Of a stretch of 14,500 nucleotides of DNA, positions 7,019-14,500 are shown in pieces. The first letter of the stretch is position 1. Each line of letters opens with the position of its first letter. The notes beneath the pieces were generated by a model that was not told the origin of the DNA, searched no databases, and saw only the letters and a program-made list of their open reading frames with translations. Source of the stretch: Glandiceps talaboti (taxonomy: Eukaryota > Hemichordata > Enteropneusta > Spengelidae); NCBI RefSeq assembly GCF_964340395.1, contig NC_135550.1:26362176-26376675 (forward strand), written 5' to 3'. The position numbers were made by a program, and so were the translations under genes.

Positions 7019-7987
7019 CTATACAAAAACACGTGTAAATAATATTAGAAGTATATAGAAAAGAAAATATGATAAACTAAACGTTTCCTTCAATTACATG
7101 TATGTGAATGAACATCACAGAAATAAGGAAACATTTATATATAAATATATTCACACCCTGGTGGAATCAAATAAAGCCTACTGAGAAACTTACAAAATAC
7201 ATTTTATATTGTCAGAATAGAATAAGATATGAGATTGGAAGTACCACAGTTCTCATTTCTTGTTCAGTAGATTAACAAAAACTTACATTGTAATTTGAAA
7301 ATTAGGAAGACTAGAAAGACTAGGGACAATTTGAGATTGAGTAAAGGGACAAACAAGTCTTCTGGGCTTGTTGACAAACAAGCAAATTGTCTGTACCTCT
7401 TTTATGGTTGTTTACACACAGACATCAAGTTAGTTGTACTTAGTATCATGCATCCAATTATTAGTAGAGAGGTAACAACTAATCAGAGTTATCAAACAAT
7501 TTTCAAGTAAAGGTAAATTTATTAATAAGATAGTGGCAAGTTATACCTACAGAGGCTCTACATGTACTATCCCATAAAGGTTTTCTATGAATTATTAATA
7601 CAAGCACTACTACCTCTACATACACTTTACAACTTTTAACAATAAAATAACTAAAACAGGATTATTATGACAACAAATATCAGGCCACAAATAAACAAAT
7701 AACACAACTATGTCAGAATTAATACAAAAACATTATAACAGGATGTCAATTGCAACAAACAACACAGCTAGAAAGAACAACCAAATGTCCAAACAGTGAA
7801 CATTGCTAATACAGAATTAGTATAACTTAAAGCTAACACAGTATGAACACAAAGATAACACAGCTAGGACAAAATAGCGACACAAAGAAAACTATCAGAA
7901 AACTACAACAAAAAAACATGCAATTTCAAAAACAATGACAATGGTTATTTGTCACATACACATTTATTGACACCTTTGTTAACTTAC
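7019..7987 (-). other. Intron 5, with A-rich diverged repeats
   Basis: This is the longest intron (969 bases). From about 7600 to 7920 the plus strand is strongly A/C-biased. AACACAGCTAG occurs at 7761 and 7857, with partial relatives at 7701 and 7834, suggesting a badly decayed repeat of about 97 bases. No exon is present. Confidence 0.75.
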
Positions 7988-8080
7988 TCTATTCTGTTCC
8001 TGATATTCCTTTAAATTCTGTTGATAAAACTGAACATGTTTCTCATTGATATGGTCCTCCTGGGCTTCCATCTCAGCTAA
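7988..8080 (-). CDS. NINL: Exon 5 of ninein-like protein (coiled coil)
   Basis: This 93-base exon (31 codons, phase 0 on both sides) lies between an acceptor ending in ATACAG and the donor GTAAGT. It encodes LAEMEAQEDHINEKHVQFYQ and QNLKEYQEQNR. It occupies the position of the family segment LLAQEERF..VLKEYELKCR. It is too short for many ORF scans but is required to keep frame and to bridge the conserved exons 4 and 6. Confidence 0.88.
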
Positions 8081-8839
8081 CTGTATTCAGATGTATTGTG
8101 GGAAGGAAGATGGCACAGGAGATAATGATGATGAGTATTTTAGTATGAAATGTACATTAAGTTAGTCAAGGGAGTGATATATTAACAGACGTGTACTATG
8201 AATATCTCACCCTCTTGATTTGAATTCCTACATTTTACAACTAAACTTTCTCAGACACATACAATGGTGCATGCTGCAAGAAGAAGGTCTTATACTTTTG
8301 AAAAGTAGAGGTAAATTTCTCCAATAAAATCAGTGATTGAACGTGAAATTATAAACCTTCTGTCTAGAATTACCAACAAGAAATTGTTTGTGTAAAACAT
8401 CTACCAGTATGATGGTATTTGGTGGGGTTCTTTTTAACATCAAATCAATGTACTTTGCGACAGCAAAAAGTTGAATGCATAAAGCCAAAAGTGATGAATG
8501 CTACAGTCCCACTGTCATGATCTCATGGATCTCATGAATTATTATCAAAGTGTATGGAAATACTACCATTCCAGACAAAATATCATGTATTTCTATCTCT
8601 GAATTGATGTACAAGTGAGACAATGATATTTATGAATTGTAGATATGACTATTAAAGGATAAATATGTTCACCAGGTAGGAAGACATGTAAAAAATACAC
8701 AATGTGTGACAAACGAATTTTACATACAAGATGTAAATTGGAAAACTAAAGTCCTTACAAGTAAATGGTACCGGGTATATGCATTTATTTTCTTTCTATC
8801 GATAACTTATATTCTACAAATACAGTTTTTGTCACTTAC
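8081..8839 (-). other. Intron 4
   Basis: This 759-base intron is bounded by GTAAGT and AATACAG. It contains a small direct repeat (ATCTCATG twice near 8520-8540) and nothing else that I can support. Confidence 0.8.
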
Positions 8840-9131
8840 CCTTTGTTGTAGTTCATTATAATCCTCTAAATCTCGTTGTAATTTCTGGTTAGTTTTCTCA
8901 TATTCATCTAACTGTTCAGCTGTTTCCACTACTTCCCTTTCTAATCGACTGTTTTCCTTCTGTGCTAATGTTAGTTTCTCTTTTAGTAATGCCTCCTCAC
9001 TTCGTAATTGTTCTATGATTTCTTCTAGTTGTTGTTTTTGTTTACTAGCTTGTAACGACAACATTTCTCTCTCTCTGTCTAGATCTATTTGGAGAGTGTT
9101 GACTTTGTCTTGGTGTTTCTTCTCTGCTTCT
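8840..9131 (-). CDS. NINL: Exon 4 of ninein-like protein (most conserved coiled coil)
   Basis: The 292-base exon runs from acceptor TTTTCACAG to a perfect donor GTAAGTG. It encodes a continuous coiled coil: EAEKKHQDKVNTLQIDLDRE, then REMLSLQASKQKQQLEEIIE, EEALLKEKLTLAQKENSRLE and a tail of ETAEQLDEYEKTNQKLQRDL. Human NINL carries SLREKLTLALKENSRLQKEI and NIN RLALSLKENSRLENELLENA at the same position, so this exon alone is enough to name the family. It contains a KEN tripeptide (8951-8959) within the conserved block. Entry phase 2 and exit phase 0 fit both neighbours. Confidence 0.95.
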
Positions 9132-9945
9132 CTGTGAAAATCATAAAATTTCCTCGTCAAATGAGAGTTTAAGAAATAACAAATGTAATGATTATACATA
9201 GAATTATGTATCCCGGCAATACTGATGCTTTGTAAAAAAAATCACATTAACAGCTGTGCAATTTATATATTTCCAGTATTACAACCTAGCACACTATGTT
9301 TCAACTTGAAATGTGCTGAATTCAAGAACATGAATCTACACGGTGATATGGCTTTGGGTTTAGTCACTAGTTTCATCTTGCACTATAACTTAATAAAGCA
9401 CAAAGTTTAGGAAAATATACAATGGATATACAAATAATACAGGATAATATTTTCTGTTTATCCAATAATCTTGTGGTCCGATAAAGTACATGATGAGTCC
9501 AGCTGTTCATATAATTGATAGTCATACACTGTACAATCTGCTCGCCATACATACATTTGTACATAGCACATATTAGGTCTTTATCGGTGTGTACATAAAT
9601 TATACATACATCTACATGTAAATATTTTCAAAGCACTAGCTCTCTAAGTCTAACTATTCCCTAGTTAGGCAACATTTTAGAGAAATCCTGTTTTCATTCT
9701 TGTACTAGGAAAAAACTGTTGAACTCTATACAGGAAACAGACATGGTGTGCATGCAATATCTTATTACAGTTGTCAATATGAAATGTTAATTTATACATT
9801 GGAAATGGAATAAATTATATTCCACGCAATACTATAAAGCATGCATTCACTCCAACTCACATCAATGAGTATCACAATAAACCCTTATTTAATATTTCTA
9901 TATCTGATATTTTATGTAATAAAACACTGTAACTATAATACATAC
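9132..9945 (-). other. Intron 3
   Basis: This 814-base intron is bounded by GTATGT and TTTTCACAG. Short open frames on both strands have no coding character, and I see no repeats of note. Confidence 0.8.
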
Positions 9946-10232
9946 ATTAATCTGGTTTCCATGTTCTTTTCTATGTTAGCATGTCTATCATCAACTTCCT
10001 GTACCAGTGTGGCATTTCTTAAATTAGCTTCAACCAGATCCTGTTTCAATTTTTCCCTTTCTCCACTAACATTATCAAGTTGAGATTTGAGATGTTTCAA
10101 TTCAGTTTGATAGGTTGTCAATGCTGCTTGGTAAACACCGTTATCGTCACCAGTAGTTAGTAGGACATGTTCTAATGCTGTAGATAAGTCCTGTATATTA
10201 ATCTTGCCAGATTCCATGTCTACCTCGATAGC
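9946..10232 (-). CDS. NINL: Exon 3 of ninein-like protein (degenerate EF-hand, start of coiled coil)
   Basis: This 287-base exon follows the acceptor CTTTCCACCACCAG and ends at GTATGT after two bases of a split Ile codon. Model residues 56-80 form a degenerate EF-hand loop (VDMESGKINIQD) followed by a TALE helix. Next comes the conserved VYQAALTTYQTELKHLKSQL stretch, then the coiled-coil core with REKLKQDL and QEVDDRHANIEKN. Human NIN has IHQAALASF, REKEKLRSDL and SEVDDHHAAIER in the same order. The region is expected to be part of the N-terminal portion that contacts gamma-tubulin complexes in vertebrates; that role is inferred from family. A cluster of TGACCT repeats lies just upstream in the preceding intron. 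Confidence 0.92.
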
Positions 10233-10906
10233 CTGGTGGTGGAAAGAAAACATAATGACTAATACATTCTTTAAGCACTAAATTTAAATCATTGGCACAT
10301 TCATAGTGTGACCTCTTGACCCATTACCTCATTAACATATTTATAGAGTGACCTCTTGATCATATTTAAGTGACCTCTCGACCCATTCTCATTAGCATAA
10401 TTATAGCACACAAAAAGTAATGACCTAATCCTTTGTGATAGCATAGACTCTTGAAAATAAAGTGTTGATTTATCCCAAAAGAACATTTTTAATGAAATTC
10501 AATCTAAAAATAAAAATACAAAAATTCATAAATTATTATTACGATAACACTAAAGTTTGTTGTAATCTATTCAATATCTATTCAATGTGTTACAGCATGC
10601 TATATTGCTAGGGTTCACTAAACATTATGGATGAAACAAGTTACTTTAATACAAAGGAAAGCTATGTATCTTCAGTATCTAAACATCAGCAAAATTTGTA
10701 CATTTTTTTGGTAATTTCTGCAAGTGTCATATCACCATGTAAAAATATCTTTGGTTACTTCCTACACATGCCATTATGATATCAATTTTGAGTCCATTAA
10801 TACAATAACCGGTCAATGCCAAAAACTAACAAAGATTCACCCTTGACCTTTTAGTGTCATGGTAAAAAGTTACAACTATTGTACATGTATCCCCTCTAAA
10901 TCTCAC
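10233..10906 (-). other. Intron 2, with a TGACCT repeat cluster
   Basis: Bounded by GTGAGA and CCACCACCAG. The repeat cluster at 10308-10406 lies close to its 3' end. The remainder is AT-rich. Confidence 0.8.
10308..10406. repeat. Short tandem repeat carrying paired TGACCT half-sites
   Basis: Units begin GTGACCTCTTGACCC (10308), GTGACCTCTTGATCA (10348) and GTGACCTCTCGACCC (10370). The first and third continue into a shared CATT-CTCATTA-CATA-TTATAG tail, while the second is shortened. On the gene's sense strand the first unit contains GGGTCAAGAGGTCA, two RGGTCA half-sites spaced by two bases. That spacing is the classic DR2 nuclear-receptor arrangement. Function is not shown. Confidence 0.65.
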
Positions 10907-10979
10907 CTCTAGGACTTCTTGGGGGTTGTGTATACCCTGGGATTCCCATTGTTGTGCTACTGCTTCTGTTTGTACAAAT
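10907..10979 (-). CDS. NINL: Exon 2 of ninein-like protein (EF-hand-adjacent segment)
   Basis: The 73-base exon sits between TTGACAG and the donor GTGAGA. After completing the split Gly codon it encodes FVQTEAVAQQWESQGIHNPQ and EVLE. Vertebrate NINL has a GF....W..EGIHN..EIL segment at the same place and NIN has W.EEGIEN.QEIL, which makes the family call firm. It corresponds to the first helix of the EF-hand-like domain that precedes the coiled coil. The exon exits in phase 0 into exon 3. Confidence 0.85.
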
Positions 10980-11818
10980 CTGTCAAATAAAATATACATT
11001 GAAAAAGAATATTGTAATCACATTAACATTTTAATCAGATTCTGGGTGCTCTCTGTCTTGTTCTGGCAAAAAATGATGGTTTTTAACGTTGAAAAAAAAA
11101 TATTTAGATTATTATCCTCACAAGCCAGACCATAATGTTGGATTGTGCCATGTACAGATGACAGTGGTTTTATGGCAACCAATTGTTATAATTGTTTGCA
11201 TTATATTAATTATTATATTATAACATTACTATTATTGTTATTATCAATGATTTGTTTGTATCAACTTGGAAGGTATAAAGGCAGACAGACAGACAGACAG
11301 ACAGAGACAGACAGACAGACAGACAGGCTGGCAAGATTAGATTGCCAATGTAAACAGCAGTCTACATTTGATGCTCTATAGTATACATAGTGGCTGTAAT
11401 ACAACTATGTTTCCTCACATATGGCACTTCACTTGATACCTCCCACGTGAACTCACAGAGAGACACACATACCAACTATAAAGACAGAATATCACCCTAC
11501 ACTTTATCATTTATTGGACATTATAATGTCTGTATGATTTATGAGGTAACATTCTTTCTTGATGACATCACAATAATATTATGACATTTTAGATAAATAC
11601 CATTCATACAAACAAATAGATATGACCTTGAATATAAATAAATTGACTATAAGGCAACATGACAATACATTCAAAAAATCCAAGAACTCCAACCACCATA
11701 TGACATTTCATACTGTTATTACACAATGACTGAGGTTGTACAGACGACAAATCTGTATGAAAAATGAAAAGTGATACCACTAAATCATTAACTGAAAAAT
11801 CTAAAAAGGTTATATTAC
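10980..11818 (-). other. Intron 1 (candidate), carrying a CAGA microsatellite
   Basis: This is the 839-base interval between candidate exon 1 and exon 2. It contains the microsatellite at 11282-11326 and an AT-rich stretch near 11195-11245. No EF-hand exon is recognisable in it. Confidence 0.55.
11282..11326 (+). repeat. (CAGA)n microsatellite
   Basis: About 45 bases of CAGA with one GAGA interruption. On the transcript strand this reads TCTG/CTGT, the reverse complement of the array in intron 8. Confidence 0.95.
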
Positions 11819-11910
11819 CCTTCGGCTTCAGATCGTTTTTCAGCTTCCTCTTGTGTTTTAGGATTCTGTTTGCTGAATGGTCTAAATTCATCAAAGTATT
11901 TTCGGAACAT
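11819..11910 (-). CDS. NINL: Candidate exon 1, alternative N-terminus of ninein-like protein
   Basis: The segment starts at ATG (11908-11910) with A at -3. An in-frame TAA lies 9 bases upstream and there is no AG between them, so an internal exon reading through this ATG from upstream is excluded. It encodes 30 residues, MFRKYFDEFRPFSKQNPKTQ onward, ending in an acidic/basic EEAEKRSEAE stretch plus two bases GG. These join the A opening exon 2 to make Gly, the residue expected before that block in the family. The donor is GTAATA, which is weak. The sequence does not resemble the EF-hand region normally encoded here, so it could be an alternative first exon. A cryptic acceptor inside it (TTTAG before the Pro codon) is another reading. 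The 5' UTR and promoter are not recognisable. Confidence 0.5.
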
Positions 11911-12421
11911 GATGGTAGTTTATTTTTACACCATCACATCGTCAGTTATGTAAATTACACCAAAAACTGGTAGCAAACTGTCAACGTATACACATACAAG
12001 AGTGTGGAAAGCAGCTTGTGTGCTATGACATATATCATCTGTTATTTACAACTAATTTGCATAGAACGGTACCTATATTTAAATGCTTTTTATCACGCGG
12101 TGTTGAATGAAAAGACCACCAATATGTTTCAACAGGTTTAATTTGCCATGTACACACACCACATTCATATCAAAATGTAGCATAAAACATATGTTAATGG
12201 TTATCATCAAAAAAAAACATATTCTGAAATATTTCAGATGACAAAATATGCAATGAAACCATATTGATGTTCAGAACAAACTGTCAGTAAAAATTTACAA
12301 AAAACAAAATATAGTTATTGTTCTATGACTGTCACAGATGTGGAATTCTAATTTGCATATGGATACACTAAAATGACGATCACTACTGCATGTACTGTAT
12401 ATGTGCTTTGTGAATGCAATA

Positions 12422-12435
12422 CTGCCCCCTACAGG
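12422..12435 (-). promoter_or_regulatory. CTCF-like motif
   Basis: CCTGTAGGGGGCAG on the minus strand fits the bilaterian CTCF core (CCASYAGRKGGCRS) with one mismatch. It lies about 510 bases upstream of candidate exon 1. A single motif match in 14.5 kb may be chance, or a fragment of a dispersed repeat. Confidence 0.25.
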
Positions 12436-14194
12436 CAGATCCAGGTGTATCATATTTATGATAACTCTTACTAAGTGTTCAAAGCCTTAAATCCTTCATA
12501 AGGTCAGCATACACCACATAAAAAAATCAAAATCTGAAGGCAAACTGATGACATTTTTGACAATTGAGTTTTACAAAGACAAGGTCTTATGAAGTACATA
12601 TAAACATGCCCAAGTGCTCTGACAAAACATAGATACACGTACCAGGAAATGTCAAAGTGTCAAAAAATAGTCATCATCCTATGACCTAAGGTCACCATCT
12701 ATAATACCATCTACAAATGTAGTAGTACCAGCTGACACACTATCATAACATCTGGTACATACTTACTAGTTTTATGACTTACCAGTACATAATAGCCTAA
12801 AGTTACACTAGCCATATTTATACACAGACTGGGACCAAGAAGTATTCTTTATTATATACTATACATCTATATATTCACATTTCAAGGCCAATCACCTAGG
12901 ATACAAACTTTGGCAGACACTGAGGGTCATCTCAATAACACCTCAATACATTGTATAAATAGAATGCCATACTGAATGATGAGACTTTTGATTGTGGAAT
13001 AAGTCCAATGAAAACCAAATTGTGAAATGATTTTAAGGATACACCTTAAGTAAGGACACCTAACTATATAACCAATTGTTAAGTAAAACATAGCATAAAA
13101 TACCTAAGCTTGGCACAGAGGTAAAATAGCACAACTATTCAACCCATATGTCTATGATTAAACCCAATAAATATCATATTTCAACTTACAAATTTATGTA
13201 CTTCATGAAAAGTTTTACCATAGTAGTACTAACCAAATCTCAGTACATAATGACCTATTGTTGATATTCTGCCTGGTTTACACTTTGCTATTTCTAAAGT
13301 ATTTAGATAATTCTGGCGATACAACTGTTAAGACTGATAGATCCACCATTGTTTCTACTCTAACATAATGTAATTAAAGCGTTCACTCCAATGAATCTTT
13401 AAGTCTCCCCTAATAGATCCATGCCCTAACCAAACTGTATACAGTAAATTTTCCTACAAGTAACAATAAACAAATGATTGCCCCATGCATCCTCTACTGA
13501 CCTCATCTACCATGGTAACAAATTACTGTCCAGTGACCTTTGATCTAAACTTCATGCTGGTTGAACCATGAATGAACTAATAGACAAACACTGATTGCCA
13601 TCACATAAATATCTCCATGCCTGGGTCATATCAGTTGTAATGTTGTTATATTACAGAGTACAATCTCATATTGAAATGGGAAAATTTGATTATGGTTGAC
13701 TGTTCTCAACAGGGCAAAACAGGTTGTCAGGTTTATAAAAAATTTCACTGATGAATCCACTGTCCTTCTATCTTGTTTTCAGTCTATCCTCTCTGTACTA
13801 CCACTGTATTGATTGTTGTTCAAGGTCACATAAAGCCAGACTGAGATGGGCTGGGAGAGATTCTTTCAATTACCTTATACATAGGCTGTGATGAATCACA
13901 AATGTAAATGTCAAATTGTCAAATTGGTTTTACTGACTATGACAAGAAATAAACCTTCAAATTTATAGTTTTAATGGGTTGTGTTGACCATGGCAGCATT
14001 GTATCAAGTCCAAAACGCTATAAATGTCAATAGTGCCTGCATAGTATCACGGTCAATTATTTATAACTTACACAGCACAACAATAGCACTTATCAATAGA
14101 CTCCACACATTGTAACATGCTTTGTTATTGAGTGATTACAAAACAATAGCACTGCCTATACAGTAAGAACAGACAATGGAACAGTTTTGTCTAT

Positions 14195-14229
14195 TGTACA
14201 AGTATACTTGTCATTGTATAACTTGTACA
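14195..14229. repeat. Palindrome and inverted repeat
   Basis: ACAAGTATACTTGT (14198-14211) is a perfect palindrome. TGTACAAGT (14195-14203) also pairs with ACTTGTACA (14221-14229), so two alternative hairpins are possible. Confidence 0.65.
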
Positions 14230-14406
14230 GTAATGTTGAATTATGACATAACAAACATTTCAGTCACTATAGTTCTATACTCATATGTGAGAAGCAGTAC
14301 ACACAGTACACACAATAATGATTGGCCTATACGTTGGCAAAAATGAAGTCCATGTCAAAGAATGTGAAGTGTTTATGTTTTACATGGCAGTACATGATCA
14401 CAAACA

Positions 14407-14419
14407 CCCCCCCCCCCCC
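14407..14419 (+). repeat. Poly-C run
   Basis: Thirteen consecutive C are followed by ACCCCTCCACCTC. It is a homopolymer tract, and its length may be unreliable in the assembly. Confidence 0.9.
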
Positions 14420-14500
14420 ACCCCTCCACCTCTTGAGAGTAAAAGAGTGTTATGTTTATTCCCGTCATTGTTACTGCAACTGAAAACCTCTATAGTACTG

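Larger units (their letters stand above)
2111..11910 (-). other. NINL: Ninein / ninein-like gene, 12-exon model
   Basis: Twelve minus-strand segments bounded by AG acceptors and GT donors join in compatible phase into about 827 codons ending in TAA. The conserved part matches the NIN/NINL family as I remember it: exons 2-4 align through the WxxxGIHN, QAALxxY and KEKLTL..KENSRL segments, and exons 6-8 through a YL-D-NDELQ-like segment and ERERKDIEQAYK. Family members sit at subdistal appendages of the mother centriole and at basal bodies, where they bind gamma-tubulin complexes and anchor microtubules. Vertebrate NINL is around 1,380 residues and NIN around 2,000, so this model is short at both ends. 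Either it is an isoform, or EF-hand exons lie above 14500 and C-terminal exons below or outside the model. Family assignment is confident; NIN versus NINL cannot be separated because the vertebrate pair are paralogues. Confidence 0.85.
11911..14500. other. 5' flank or large upstream intron; no gene found
   Basis: About 2.6 kb without a supported exon on either strand and without long open frames. There is no TATA box or CpG-rich patch that I would call a promoter. Minor items are a CTCF-like motif (12422-12435), a palindrome (14198-14211) and a 13-base poly-C run (14407-14419). If the EF-hand exons of the gene exist, they are probably beyond 14500, making this part of an intron. Confidence 0.5.

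Noticed and set aside
6775-7032. 85-codon minus-strand frame with Asn/Tyr/Phe-rich start
   Set aside because: It is a shifted frame over exon 6. The correct frame is defined by the acceptor at 7018 and the donor at 6829 and keeps the family coiled coil.
9841-10083. 80-codon plus-strand frame
   Set aside because: It is antisense to exon 3, whose minus-strand translation clearly matches ninein.
11604-11973. Open frames on both strands around candidate exon 1 (96 and 69 codons)
   Set aside because: They overlap exon 1 in other frames, run through its splice donor, and show hydrophobic, non-conserved translations.
1-14500. tRNA, rRNA, CRISPR, bacterial operon or viral element
   Set aside because: No cloverleaf, repeat-spacer array, ribosomal signature, bacterial gene packing, or polymerase/integrase-like reading frame was seen on either strand.

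Overview
The window is animal nuclear DNA. It is AT-rich (roughly one third G+C by eye), with GT-AG introns of about 0.3 to 1 kb, several microsatellites and one dominant coiled-coil gene. This suggests an invertebrate with a compact to medium genome, possibly marine (mollusc, hemichordate, cephalochordate or echinoderm type). The sequence alone does not let me choose among these.

The only gene I can support lies on the minus strand, with its 5' end at high coordinates. Twelve exons between 11910 and 2111 join with consistent phase into an open frame of about 827 codons. The residues after exon 1 match the ninein / ninein-like (NIN/NINL) centrosomal family: a GIHN motif, a QAALxxY segment, an (E)VDDRH-type motif, a KEKLTLAQKENSRLE block, and later an ERERKDIEQAYK block. 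The best-supported exons are 2 to 10 (10979 to 3477). Exons 1, 11 and 12 are plausible but less certain. Exon 1 supplies an initiator ATG with an upstream in-frame stop but no EF-hands. Exons 11 and 12 give a stop codon, a roughly 470-base 3' UTR and an AATAAA signal near 1661.

Layout along the plus strand: 1-1640 is 3' flank with one orphan exon candidate (248-313) and small repeats. 1640-2169 is the terminal exon. 2170-10979 holds introns and exons 11 to 2. 11819-11910 is the candidate first coding exon. 11911-14500 is 5' flank or a large upstream intron with no recognisable exon.

The predicted product would be a compact ninein-like protein: a degenerate EF-hand remnant, a conserved N-terminal coiled coil, a basic Ser-rich plus acidic linker, and a long rod. 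Vertebrate members anchor microtubules and gamma-tubulin complexes at mother centrioles and basal bodies. The most striking structures are a regular 11-residue (hendecad) array in the 920-base exon 8, an intronic minisatellite whose units carry consensus 5' splice sites, and two oppositely oriented CTGT microsatellites in introns flanking exons 2 to 8.
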